Assembly: GCA_038210135.1 (NCBI GenBank)
Contig: JBBQWZ010000047.1
Span: 1 to 54,047 of the forward strand
Direction of reading: 5' to 3'
Length of the DNA: 54,047 nucleotides
Origin: JBBQWZ01 sp038210135
GTDB lineage: Bacteria; Acidobacteriota; Terriglobia; Bryobacterales; Bryobacteraceae
The notes beneath the pieces were generated by a model that saw only the letters and a program-made list of their open reading frames with translations, did no database searches and was not told the origin of the DNA. Position numbers and translations under genes: made by a program. Shown piece by piece: positions 15,427-24,395 of this stretch. Numbering within the stretch: position 1 is the first letter of the stretch; each line of letters starts with the position of its first letter.

Positions 15427-17241
15427 ATGAATATATTCGCTTTTACCGCAGTTTTTTTAACTTTGTCCCAGTTCGTCTCAATGCCGGCACAAGCGCAAAA
15501 CTTGTCACCAGTTCCACCGCCCGTCACTGAGGTGGACACAGGGGACACAAATGCACAACTGAGGAAAGAGGTCGAGATCCTCAGGAAATCTCTTTCGTCG
15601 TTGGAGCAAAGGCTAGGCGCGCAGGAGAAGCAAAATCAGATACAAAAATCCGCTGTTGTCCCGGATAGTACGATCAACGCCGCCGAGTTGGTTACCGACG
15701 TCAAGGACTTGGACAAGCGGGTGTCGGAAACCGAAAAGGGTCAGGCGATGGACCGCTTGCACTTTTCCGGCGATTACCGCTTCGAATTCCATACCATCAG
15801 AGGGAATGTTCCGTCCCACTTCGATGGACTGGGGCTGCAGAACCTCGTCGTCCGGACGATGTTCGCGTCACCGATTCTGGGCCGCAACCCCACTGGCGTT
15901 ACGGAAATCAACAACACCGTCGCAGCGCACTACGCCGAATACCAGCAATTTACCAATAACCTCACCTTTGCCCAGCTGAAGTCCGCGATGGCTTCCTTCT
16001 CACCGCAGATGCAACAGCAGCTCTTCGGCATGTTATTGCCATCGACATTCGTCCAAGGGTACGGCGCCGACACGAATTCCCTCATGACCAACCGGCTGCG
16101 GCTCCGCTTCGACGCGAAAGTCGCCGATAACATCAGCTTCACCGGCCGCTTAAGTATGTACAAGGCGTTCGGAGACTCGACCGGCGTGCAGGTCTTTAAT
16201 GGCCAGCCGAACTCGCTGAACATGGACGGGAATACCTCGGGAGTGCCTAATTCCGATCAACTCCGCGTGGAACGCGCGTTTTTCAACTGGAACAAAATTG
16301 GCGGGACGCCCTTCTATCTCTCGGTAGGCCGCCGGCCCTCGAACGATGGCCCTCCGCTCAACTACAGGCAGGACGAAATGCGCGGCGGCACGCCTTCCGG
16401 CTCGCTCATCGACTTCCAGTTTGACGGCATCACCGCCGGCTATCGATTCAGCGACAAGATGGTCTGGCGTCTTTGCTACGGCGTTGGATATCAGAACGGC
16501 TTCGGTAACGGCAGTCTGATCAAGAGTCCGCAGGATCGACTCAAGGATGTCCACCTCCTCGGTGTGAACCTCGATCTGATCGAAACGGAAAACACGCTTG
16601 TGCAGGCTACCTATGCCCACGCGTTTGATGTTACGGACGGATTCAATGGGCTGATGGTCCTGCCGCGCAATCCGCTCACGGGCGAGGCGATTTTGGCGCC
16701 TGTGGTGCTCCGGTATACACCGTCAGCCAACCTCGGGGCGATCAACCTTGTCGGCGTCACCGTACAACGCCGCGTCAAACAGTTCGACGCGTACGTGAGT
16801 GCGAACTTGTCGAGCACCAGTCCCAATGGCCAGACCACGCCGTTTGGCGGTTTGATGTCCGATCCGTTTGAAACCCCCCAGGGTCGCACGGGCTATATGG
16901 GGTACGCCGGCATCCGCTACAACTTCCCGAATGACAGCCGTACCAAGCTCGGCTTCGAGTTCAACAGTGGTTCGAAATACTGGTTCAATTTCTCGCAGGC
17001 CGAAGATGACATCGTCGCGCCGAAGACGAATACCCGCGGTAATGTCTATGAGACTTACTTGACCCACCGCTTGAGCGACCGCTTTATCATCAAAGCGGAC
17101 TTCATCAAATACCTGTATAACTTTTCGGGTTCGGGATGGCATGTGGGCGCGCCGCAGCCTTTGAACTCCACGCCGATCCTCGGCTTCCCAACTTATAAAG
17201 ACGCTCAGATGTTTACGTTGAGCCTGATCAGCAGGTTCTAG
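15427..17241 (+). CDS. DUF3373-type outer-membrane porin
   Basis: ATG 15427 has GGAGAG seven bases upstream and opens a signal peptide ending at QAQ. The longer open frame back to 15127 lacks a leader. The mature start has a short coiled-coil (NAQLRKEVEILRKSLSSLEQRL), typical of periplasm-facing trimer anchors. It is followed by an amphipathic beta-barrel of about 480 residues (LHFSGDYRFEFH, RLRLRFDAKVADNISFTGRLSMY, and FTLSLISRF with a terminal Phe as the barrel signal). DUF3373 members are found beside cytochromes and molybdoenzymes. As first gene of this operon it probably lets the substrate or product cross the outer membrane. Confidence 0.82.
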   Translation: MNIFAFTAVFLTLSQFVSMPAQAQNLSPVPPPVTEVDTGDTNAQLRKEVEILRKSLSSLEQRLGAQEKQNQIQKSAVVPDSTINAAELVTDVKDLDKRVSETEKGQAMDRLHFSGDYRFEFHTIRGNVPSHFDGLGLQNLVVRTMFASPILGRNPTGVTEINNTVAAHYAEYQQFTNNLTFAQLKSAMASFSPQMQQQLFGMLLPSTFVQGYGADTNSLMTNRLRLRFDAKVADNISFTGRLSMYKAFGDSTGVQVFNGQPNSLNMDGNTSGVPNSDQLRVERAFFNWNKIGGTPFYLSVGRRPSNDGPPLNYRQDEMRGGTPSGSLIDFQFDGITAGYRFSDKMVWRLCYGVGYQNGFGNGSLIKSPQDRLKDVHLLGVNLDLIETENTLVQATYAHAFDVTDGFNGLMVLPRNPLTGEAILAPVVLRYTPSANLGAINLVGVTVQRRVKQFDAYVSANLSSTSPNGQTTPFGGLMSDPFETPQGRTGYMGYAGIRYNFPNDSRTKLGFEFNSGSKYWFNFSQAEDDIVAPKTNTRGNVYETYLTHRLSDRFIIKADFIKYLYNFSGSGWHVGAPQPLNSTPILGFPTYKDAQMFTLSLISRF

Positions 17242-17266
17242 ACACGACGAAATTCAGGAGACTCTT

Positions 17267-17602
17267 ATGCGTTTAAAATTATTGATCCCGGTATTCTCCG
17301 CGGTAGCTCTGCTGGCCCCGGCTCTATTTGCGACCGATCAGGTCAAGGGCAATGAAGGCAAGGGCCGCTACTACTTTAAGCAGACATGCAAAGACTGCCA
17401 TACCAAGGGCGCCAAAGGGGGCGAGGTGACGCCGCTCATCAAGACCCAGGCGCAATGGCAAGGCTATTTTGTCAAAGGCAAACACAACAAGGGCGCCGAG
17501 ACGCTGGCGAAGGTGATGCCGGAGAACCAGTTGCGCGACGTGCAAACTTTCCTCTTCAACCACGCAGCCGATTCTCTGCAGCCGGAAACCTGCGGAAAGT
17601 AA
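17267..17602 (+). CDS. Small monoheme c-type cytochrome
   Basis: A 111-residue protein with signal peptide (LLIPVFSAVALLAPALFA) and one heme site CKDCH at about residues 43-47. A late Met in KVMPENQL is the likely sixth ligand. GAGAC-like sequence precedes the ATG (CAGGAGACTCTT). It fits a class I periplasmic electron carrier. It lies 25 bases after the porin and 49 before the molybdopterin enzyme, so it should shuttle electrons to or from that enzyme. The C-terminus ends in a second, non-heme cysteine (ETCGK). Confidence 0.88.
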   Translation: MRLKLLIPVFSAVALLAPALFATDQVKGNEGKGRYYFKQTCKDCHTKGAKGGEVTPLIKTQAQWQGYFVKGKHNKGAETLAKVMPENQLRDVQTFLFNHAADSLQPETCGK

Positions 17603-17651
17603 CCGCGAAGGGCCGGCGGTGCTGAAGCCGGCCCCTCAAAAAAGGAGACCT

Positions 17652-19820
17652 GTGAACGACGTATCTCTCGACCGGCGCCGGTTTATTCAAATCGCTGGGA
17701 TCGGTGCGGCAGCCGCCGTCCAGATCGGATGCGGGCGGCACCCGGCGGTGATCGCGCAGCGCCTTCAAGTGTCGACCACCTGCGAGTTATGCCCGAACAA
17801 ATGCTCTGTCATCGCTCTTGTCGAGAACGGAATGATTCGAAAGTTGGACCCGAATCCTGAGAATCCGAAATCGCGAGGTATGGTCTGTGCGCGCGGCAAC
17901 GCCGGTATGCTGCAGGTCTACGACCCGAACCGGCTCAAAAAGCCGATGATTCGCGCCGGAGCCCGAGGCGAAGGGAAGTGGCGCGAGGTCTCATGGGAAG
18001 AAGCTTTCGACTATACGGCAAAGAAATTAACCGCGATTAAAGACAAGTACGGTCCGCAGGGCGTCCTGTGGTCATCTACCGAAGCCTTCGCGGAACTCTA
18101 CTTCAAGAACCTCGGACTGGCCTTCGGTTCCCCGAATATTGTCCGTCACCCGACTCTCTGTCTCGCCTCTGTGAATCTCGCTTACTCCATGACCTTTGGC
18201 ACCGTGCCTTCGTTCGATCTTCTGAATGCGAACTATGTGATCATGGCGGGCGCGAACCGTTTCGAGTCATTCATCACCCCCGATACGATGGATCTCATCG
18301 AATCTACGATGAATCGCAAGACGCGCCTGATCTATCTCGATCCGCGCTTTACTGTGACGGCGTCGAAGGCCGAAAAGTGGTATCCGATCCGCCCCGGAAC
18401 GGACCTTGCTTTTATTCTCGCGCTGACCCACGTCATCATCAAAAAAGGCCGCTACGACAAGGACTTCGTTGCGACCTACTGCGAAGGTTTCGACCGGCTT
18501 GCCCAGCACGTCGAGCCTTACACGCCGGAGTGGGCGGCGAAAGAGACGGAGATTCCCGCCAGGGACATCGTCCGGATCGCGCATGAATTCTCCGAAGCCG
18601 CCCCGCGCGCGGTCTACTATGCCGGACGGCGGTCTTCCTGGACGCGGGACGATTTCCAGATGCGCCGTGCGCAGGCCATCCTCAACGCCATCGTCGGCAA
18701 CTGGGACAAGCAGGGTGGAATGGTGCCGAATGCGAAGATCGCGCTCGGCGAATTCATGTACCTGCCTTGGGACGATCCCCAGGCTCCGCGCGTCGACGAG
18801 ATGGATAAGAACTTTCCCCTCGCCGCCAAGGGCGATGGCGCCTACCTGAAGTTGCGAGAGAACGTGTTGGCCGGCACGCCTTACCCGGTGAAGGGTTGGA
18901 TGATCTTTAAGCAAGATCCTCTGAGTGCGCTGCCAGAGCGAGCCAAAACGTTACGAATGATGCAGGGCATGGATTTCATCGCCGCCATCGACATCCAAAT
19001 GAGCGACAGCGCCTGGTACGCCGATGTCCTGTTCCCCGAGAGCACCTACCTGGAGCGGCAAGACCCGGTGGAGGTCTTGTCGGGCATCTGGCCGGTTGTC
19101 GTCCTGCGCCAGCCGGTCATCAAGCCCATACACGACACCAAGCCCTGTCTCGAGATCGTCCAGGGTCTCGCCAAGCGCCTCAACCTGGGACAGTATTTTA
19201 ACTACACCATCGATCAATGGAACGAGGCCGCGGTGAAGGAATTGCCCATCGAGAAGCCCATGGAGTATCTCAAAGAGCACGGAGTCTACACCCCGCCCGG
19301 CGGTCCCAAGTATGGAACCACTCTGAATCCCGAGCATCGCTTCGTTACGAAATCCGGCAAGATCGAGCTCTATTCCGAACGCCTCCAGGAGGCGGGCCAC
19401 GACCCGCTGCCTGTCTACAAATCGCCTGAGCAGCCTTCCCCGGGAAGATTCCGGCTGGTCCTTGGACGCAAGGCCTTCTTCACCCACGCCAGCACCAGTT
19501 CGAATCCCTGGCTCAACGACCTGGGCGGCGAGAATCGCTTGTGGATCAATCCCGCCTCGGCCCGGTCCATCCAAGTTGCTGACGGCGACATGGTGGAGGT
19601 GGCAAGCCGCGCCGGTAAGACGCGTTTGCGGGCCAGGCTGACCGAGGAGATTCGCCCCGATTGCGTTTTCTTCCTTCATGGCTACGGCAAGCTGTCGCCG
19701 AAGTTGCGCTTTGCCTACAACCAGGGAGGCTCAGACGCGGAAGTGCTCGAAACCTCTTGGGACCCTGTGTCCGGCAATGCGGCCATGCACGAAACGTTCG
19801 TCAAGATTAGCAGGGTGTGA
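17652..19820 (+). CDS. Psr/Phs-type molybdopterin oxidoreductase, catalytic subunit
   Basis: The start is GTG 17652, preceded by AAAGGAG; a GTG at 17619 in the same frame has no ribosome site. The leader DRRRFIQIAGIGAAAAVQIGCG is a Tat signal that ends in a lipobox-like GCG. The [4Fe-4S] site is CELCPNKC with the fourth Cys in MVCARG. The stretch RHPTLCLAS probably supplies a cysteine ligand to molybdenum, as in polysulfide and thiosulfate reductases. The C-terminal dinucleotide-binding domain has ENRLWINPASARSIQVADGDMVEV. About 720 residues is usual for PsrA/PhsA. The substrate (sulfur compound, arsenic or other oxyanion) cannot be decided from sequence. Confidence 0.85.
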   Translation: MNDVSLDRRRFIQIAGIGAAAAVQIGCGRHPAVIAQRLQVSTTCELCPNKCSVIALVENGMIRKLDPNPENPKSRGMVCARGNAGMLQVYDPNRLKKPMIRAGARGEGKWREVSWEEAFDYTAKKLTAIKDKYGPQGVLWSSTEAFAELYFKNLGLAFGSPNIVRHPTLCLASVNLAYSMTFGTVPSFDLLNANYVIMAGANRFESFITPDTMDLIESTMNRKTRLIYLDPRFTVTASKAEKWYPIRPGTDLAFILALTHVIIKKGRYDKDFVATYCEGFDRLAQHVEPYTPEWAAKETEIPARDIVRIAHEFSEAAPRAVYYAGRRSSWTRDDFQMRRAQAILNAIVGNWDKQGGMVPNAKIALGEFMYLPWDDPQAPRVDEMDKNFPLAAKGDGAYLKLRENVLAGTPYPVKGWMIFKQDPLSALPERAKTLRMMQGMDFIAAIDIQMSDSAWYADVLFPESTYLERQDPVEVLSGIWPVVVLRQPVIKPIHDTKPCLEIVQGLAKRLNLGQYFNYTIDQWNEAAVKELPIEKPMEYLKEHGVYTPPGGPKYGTTLNPEHRFVTKSGKIELYSERLQEAGHDPLPVYKSPEQPSPGRFRLVLGRKAFFTHASTSSNPWLNDLGGENRLWINPASARSIQVADGDMVEVASRAGKTRLRARLTEEIRPDCVFFLHGYGKLSPKLRFAYNQGGSDAEVLETSWDPVSGNAAMHETFVKISRV

Positions 19821-19830
19821 GGAGGTTGCC

Positions 19831-20376
19831 GTGTCTGGAAAGCGCTACGCATTAATCATCGACTCCCGTAAATGCATTAACTGCAAAGCCTGCGTCGTAG
19901 CTTGCCGCGGTGAAAATCGGGTCCCTCTCGGTTACAGCCGGGACTGGATCAACGAAGAGCACCGCGGTACCTGGCCGAAGCTGAGGGCCACGTTTGAACC
20001 CGAGCAGTGCCACCACTGTGCCGTACCGTCTTGTGTCAGCGTGTGTCCTACCGGTGCCTCTTTCCAGCGTGAAGATGGGATCGTGCTGATCAAGGAAGCC
20101 GACTGCATCGGCTGCCGCGCTTGCATGACTGCCTGCCCCTACAACGCCCGCTTCTTCCGCGACGACAAGGGTGTGGTGGAAAAGTGCACCCTCTGCGCGC
20201 ATCGCGTGGATAAGGGGGAGATGCCCGCCTGCGTCGCGACCTGCCCCTCAAAGGCTCGCGTGTTTGGGGATCTGAATGACCCGGACGGAATACTCAAGCG
20301 CATCCTCGCCAAACGTCACTACAGGGTAAAGAAACCAGAGACCGGCAACGGTCCGCACACCTATTACTTAACTTAG
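19831..20376 (+). CDS. Four-cluster ferredoxin subunit (PsrB/PhsB-like)
   Basis: GGAGGT at 19821-19826 fixes GTG 19831 as start, although the frame is open upstream to 19678 inside the previous gene. The 181-residue product has four cysteine groups typical of NrfC/PsrB/DmsB electron-transfer subunits: CINCKACVVAC, CHHCAVPSCVSVCP, CIGCRACMTACP and CTLCAHRVDKGEMPACVATCP. It carries electrons between the catalytic subunit and a membrane quinone site. Only ten bases separate it from the catalytic gene. Its usual membrane partner follows but is broken. Confidence 0.92.
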   Translation: MSGKRYALIIDSRKCINCKACVVACRGENRVPLGYSRDWINEEHRGTWPKLRATFEPEQCHHCAVPSCVSVCPTGASFQREDGIVLIKEADCIGCRACMTACPYNARFFRDDKGVVEKCTLCAHRVDKGEMPACVATCPSKARVFGDLNDPDGILKRILAKRHYRVKKPETGNGPHTYYLT

Positions 20377-20401
20377 GAGAACCAAGGCCGCCCTAAACAG
20401 A

Positions 20402-20596
20402 ATGGGGATTCTCATCGTCAACTCCTCGTTGCTCGGCGGGCTTTCCGCGGCATTCTTCTTGCTTGCCGCGCTAGCGGCCGACCTTACCGTCTCCGGCGAG
20501 AATAGTGTAACCCGCATCAAGAGCCATAACACGAACAAGATAACGGCCGCAGTGCCCGCGCGGAGGTCCGAAGGACCTATCCTCCCGGTGACTTGA
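20402..20596 (+). pseudogene. N-terminal stub of an NrfD/PsrC-like membrane anchor
   Basis: The frame starts 26 bases after the ferredoxin gene and encodes MGILIVNSSLLGGLSAAFFLLAALAADL-like sequence, which looks like the first transmembrane helix of NrfD/PsrC proteins (LGGLSAGxFLLAALAxD). After about 35 residues the similarity ends in a polar tail with no further membrane helix, and the DKNYY gene on the other strand begins to overlap. A full anchor would have eight to ten helices. Loss of the anchor leaves the operon without a quinone-linked subunit. Confidence 0.5.
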
Positions 20597-21428
20597 ACGT
20601 CGCCGGATCCGCTCCCTTCACTACGTTGTTGTACTGATACACGCGCGTCTTATCCTTCGCGAACACCGACCCGGTCGCAACGAACGTCCCTGGATCCGCA
20701 CCCTCGATCACCCGGTTCTCATAAAATGCGCGCGACTTGTCTTTGCCGAAAAACTCTCCGACAGCGGTGAACGTCGCGAAATCGGCCAGCGGAATCTTCC
20801 CGAAACGCCACTCGCTGGTCTTCACGTTGCCGCGTCCCCACACGTTTCGCCGGTCGCGGAAATACGTTACGCTCAGCTTCTGAAAGCTCGCCCCATCCGC
20901 ATCCTCCAAGGGAACCGAATAGCCTGTCTCCCACACGTGAAGTTTGTCGTGCGTCAGATAATCGCCGTTGGCCATCGGTACCCAGACGAACGTCGCGGGA
21001 TCCGCTCCCTCGATCGCCAGGTCGTGCCGGTACACGCGCGTCGAATCCTTGGCGTACCCCACTCGGTCCTGGCCCGTGTCTTCCGGATCCACAATCAGGA
21101 CGAAGTGCGCCGGGTCGTTGCTAATGGCCTTGCCATCGTAGTAACCGTGCGCCTTGTCCTTCGAATAGGCCGACTGGATTACTTGAAACGTTCGCGGATC
21201 CGCGCCGGCTACGATCTGCTCGCGAAGAAATACATGATTCCGATCCCGCCCATACTCCCTGTTCAGCGCCTTGAACGTCCGCACATCGGCTTCCGCCACG
21301 GTAACCATGCCCGACGCAAATCCGTGGTGGAAGATCACGCGGCCATCGTCGACTGTATATCCCCCATTGACAGAGGCTCCGCAACCACAGAGAGCCAGGG
21401 CCAACAGCGATGCCACCCAAAACCTCAT
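20577..21428 (-). CDS. DKNYY-repeat lipoprotein
   Basis: ATG 21428 begins RFWVASLLALALCGCG, a lipoprotein signal with Cys near residue 15-17. The frame continues five codons upstream to a GTG without a better ribosome site. The mature protein consists of about eight units of 25-30 residues with the pattern ADPxTFxxxxxxYxKDKxxVYY (for example GADPRTFQVIQSAYSKDKAHGYY and GADPGTFVATGSVFAKDKTRVY). These are DKNYY repeats, often found in surface lipoproteins of unknown role. Its 3-prime end overlaps the NrfD stub on the other strand by 20 bases, which places the deletion point near here. Confidence 0.9.
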   Translation of the reverse strand: MRFWVASLLALALCGCGASVNGGYTVDDGRVIFHHGFASGMVTVAEADVRTFKALNREYGRDRNHVFLREQIVAGADPRTFQVIQSAYSKDKAHGYYDGKAISNDPAHFVLIVDPEDTGQDRVGYAKDSTRVYRHDLAIEGADPATFVWVPMANGDYLTHDKLHVWETGYSVPLEDADGASFQKLSVTYFRDRRNVWGRGNVKTSEWRFGKIPLADFATFTAVGEFFGKDKSRAFYENRVIEGADPGTFVATGSVFAKDKTRVYQYNNVVKGADPATFKSPGG

Positions 21429-21655
21429 GCGGAATTCTCGCACGGTTCCCGTCGGGCATTCAGCGCCCTCCCGGCCTTTGCTCGAAACCGCGTAGTTTAA
21501 TCTGCCCCGGTTGACAGCCGTGCGGTTTGGCGGAGCGTGCCAGTGAGGCCGTTGAACGGTGACAGCGCAGCCCCACGGCTAGGTGGAAATGGCGATCAAA
21601 ATCAGGCCAGTCGCGCAGTGAAGATGACCAGACGGAAGCCTATCATTAACTTGGT

Positions 21656-23488
21656 ATGCCTCGATCCCGATTCAAAGTAGCCGCTTACTCGCTTTGGGCG
21701 CTCGCGTTAGGGGCGGGGTGCGCCCGCGCACAATCCGTTCACGGCTGTCCCGTACTCCCAATCGACAGCATTTGGAACCAGCGAGTGGATACGCTGCCGG
21801 TTCACCCCAATTCCGCTTCTTACGTGAACCGCGTGGGAAATAACAACGCCGCGCATGCCGACTTCGGGTCCGGTCTGTGGCAGGGTTTGCCCATCGGTAT
21901 ACCCTTCGTGGCCGTCGCCGGCAGCCAGCAAAAAAGTGCCGTCACGTTTCAGTACGCGAGCGAAAGTGATGCGGGTCCGTATCCGATTCCTGTGAATCCG
22001 CCGATCGAGGGCGGCAGCGACGCGCACATTCTGATGATTGACCAGACTAATTGCGTGCTCTACGAGCTTTTCGCGGCGGTTCTCCATCCAGATCAAACCT
22101 GGAGCGCAGGCTCCGGAGCGATCTTCGATCTCAAATCGAATGCCCTTCGACCTTTTGGATGGACCTCCGCCGATGCGGCCGGCCTGCCTATCTTTCCCGG
22201 TCTCGCTCGCTACGACGAAGTGGCCGCCGGAGAGATTCGGCATGCGCTCCGCTTTACGGCGAATCAAATTCAGCGGGTGACCGCGTGGCCTGCGAGACAC
22301 GTCGTCAACAATATTCTCGACCCTGGCTATCCGCCGATGGGGACGCGTTTTCGTTTGAAAAGCACCCTAAACATCAGCACGTTCTCACCGCAGACCCAGG
22401 TATTGCTGCGGGCCATGCAAACTTACGGGCTCATCCTGGCCGATATCGGAAGCTCCTGGTTCGTAAGCGGGGCGCCGGATCCGGGTTGGGACAATCAGCA
22501 ACTCAGCGAATTTGGCCGCCTGCACGGGACGGATTTTGAGGCCGTCGACGTCTCCTCGCTGATGGTGAGCGGCAACGGCGGACAAGTTACACACGCCACG
22601 GCTGCCGCGCTGATGCCGTCCGCCGTGCAACCGGCATCCGGCAGCGGTTTGACGCAGAGTTTTAGCTTCGTCTTCAGCGATCCGCGAGGCTGGCTGGACT
22701 TGGGCATCGCGAATGTTCTGTTCGCCTCGGCGCTCGACGGCAGGCAAGCCTGCTATCTGGCCTACAACCGTTCTCTGAACACTCTGTACCTGGTCAACGA
22801 TGCGGGCGACGGCCTTCTCACCGGGCTGGTATTAAATGGCGGCGGAAGCACTGCCAACAGTCAATGCTCGATCTCCGGCTCAAGCTCTTCTGTAGCGGGA
22901 TCCGGCAATAGCATGACCCTCAACTTGACGTTGACCTTCGCGTCCACGTTCGCCGGCAGAAAGCTGATCTATAGTGCCGCGCGGGATGCGGCCTCCAACA
23001 CTTCCGGGTGGCAGGCCATGGGGACGTGGCAGGTGCCGCCGGTTCCAGCCATGACAGCGTCGATATCGAGCGCCACCCCGGCACGCGGCGCCGGAATCAC
23101 TCAGGTTTTCACATTCACGTACTCTGACGTGCCGAACTGGCAGAATCTCGATGTCGTGAATGTTTTGATTAACGACGCATTGGATGGACGGCATGCCTGC
23201 TACATCGCGTACAGCCGCCCAGCTGGTGTGCTTTATCTAGTCGACGACGTGGGTGCGGGATTGCTGCCGGGAATTCCGCTGGATGGATCCGCGAGCATCG
23301 AGAACAGCCAGTGCCGAATCGAAGGTATCGGATCCTCCGTCAGCGGCAGCGGAAACACACTGACGCTTACGCTGAGCATCAGTTTTCCGATGACGTTCCG
23401 CGGCAATCGGATCGTCTTTGCGGCCGCGCGCGATCTTTCCCAAAACAATTCCGGCTGGCAACAGGTCGCGACCTGGACAGTCCAATAA
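21656..23488 (+). CDS. Secreted protein: conserved unknown N-terminal domain plus two copies of the repeated C-terminal domain
   Basis: A signal peptide ends at ARAQ. Residues about 27-315 form a domain of unknown function that I recall from other actinobacterial and acidobacterial secreted proteins: DSIWNQRVDTLPVHPNS, GPYPIPVNPPIEGGSDAHIL, a SGAIFDLKSNALRPFGWTSADAAGLPI stretch, LARYDEVAAGEIRHALRF, and DIGSSWFVSGAPD. Its conserved His, Asp and Trp residues suggest an enzyme or sugar-binding fold, but no function is known. Residues 320-460 and 463-610 are the repeated domain, each with a pair of conserved cysteines. It is monocistronic and converges with the NHL gene, the stops being 25 bases apart. 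Confidence 0.85.
   Translation: MPRSRFKVAAYSLWALALGAGCARAQSVHGCPVLPIDSIWNQRVDTLPVHPNSASYVNRVGNNNAAHADFGSGLWQGLPIGIPFVAVAGSQQKSAVTFQYASESDAGPYPIPVNPPIEGGSDAHILMIDQTNCVLYELFAAVLHPDQTWSAGSGAIFDLKSNALRPFGWTSADAAGLPIFPGLARYDEVAAGEIRHALRFTANQIQRVTAWPARHVVNNILDPGYPPMGTRFRLKSTLNISTFSPQTQVLLRAMQTYGLILADIGSSWFVSGAPDPGWDNQQLSEFGRLHGTDFEAVDVSSLMVSGNGGQVTHATAAALMPSAVQPASGSGLTQSFSFVFSDPRGWLDLGIANVLFASALDGRQACYLAYNRSLNTLYLVNDAGDGLLTGLVLNGGGSTANSQCSISGSSSSVAGSGNSMTLNLTLTFASTFAGRKLIYSAARDAASNTSGWQAMGTWQVPPVPAMTASISSATPARGAGITQVFTFTYSDVPNWQNLDVVNVLINDALDGRHACYIAYSRPAGVLYLVDDVGAGLLPGIPLDGSASIENSQCRIEGIGSSVSGSGNTLTLTLSISFPMTFRGNRIVFAAARDLSQNNSGWQQVATWTVQ
22615..23485 (+). repeat. Tandem pair of the repeated C-terminal domain
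   Basis: Two copies with the core NVLxxxALDGRxACYxAY, LYLVxDxGxGLLxG and NSQC, each closed by a GWQxxxTW strand. The Cys in DGRQACYLAY and the Cys in NSQC are both kept, as in almost all copies in the window. Confidence 0.85.
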
Positions 23489-23513
23489 CCGCAGTCGGTT
23501 GGCTCGACGCTGG

Positions 23514-24395
23514 CTACTGGACTGTCCAGGAGCCCACCGACAGCCACCCGGTGTTGTTCAGCTGGTTCCCGTCCCGAGCTGCCGCGAACACGACGCGGTT
23601 TCCATTGAACGCCTGATTATAAGTAATATTCAAAATCAAACGGAGGTTATTTCCACTGCCGACCGCGGAAGAGGAAACGCCGTTGATCGTGCATTGGCTG
23701 TTAGACACGCTTCCGGACCCGTTCATTACCAGGCCAGGTAACAATGCGTCCCCCGGATCGTTGACGAGATAAAGAACGTTGATCGAACGGGCGTAGGCGA
23801 GAAAGCATCCTTGTCGCCCGTCAAGAGCGTCGTTGACCAGAACATTGACGACGCCGAGATCCTGCCAGCCGTTGCTCGCCGTGACGTTGATTTCCATCGT
23901 TTGCGTCCTGCCCGCGCCGCGGGCCGGAACAGCAGTGGCTACCGAGATAGAGATCGAACTGACGGCTCCGGGAATCTGCCAGACGCCCAGCGCCTGCCAG
24001 CCCGAGTTGGTTTCGACGACGTCGCGCGCCGCCTGAAAGACAATCTTATTGCCTGCAAAACTGCTTTGGAATGTGATCCCCAATGTCAGCGTGAGATCCG
24101 TTCCGGTTCCGGATGCCGATGTTGTCGCGCCGTTGATCGTACATTGGCTATTCCCGACGCTGCCTGTGCCGTTCAAAACCAACCCGGGCAAAAGGCCATC
24201 TCCGGCGTCGTTGACAAGGTACAGGACATTGATCGTGCGGGCGTAGGCGAGAAAGCAACCGACTCGTCCGTCAAGCGCGCTATTGACGAGAACGTTTACC
24301 ACGCCGAGATCCTGCCATCCCCGGGGGTCGCGAAAGGTAAATGTCATGGTCTGCGAGAGGCCCGATCCTGACGACGGGGAAACCCCAACCGGCGT
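23514..24395 (-). repeat. Tandem pair of the repeated C-terminal domain
   Basis: The two copies share whole phrases, including DLGVVNVLVN, LDGR, YLVND and NSQCTING. They are more alike to each other and to the second copy of the neighbouring pseudogene than to copies elsewhere, which suggests local duplication. Confidence 0.88.
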
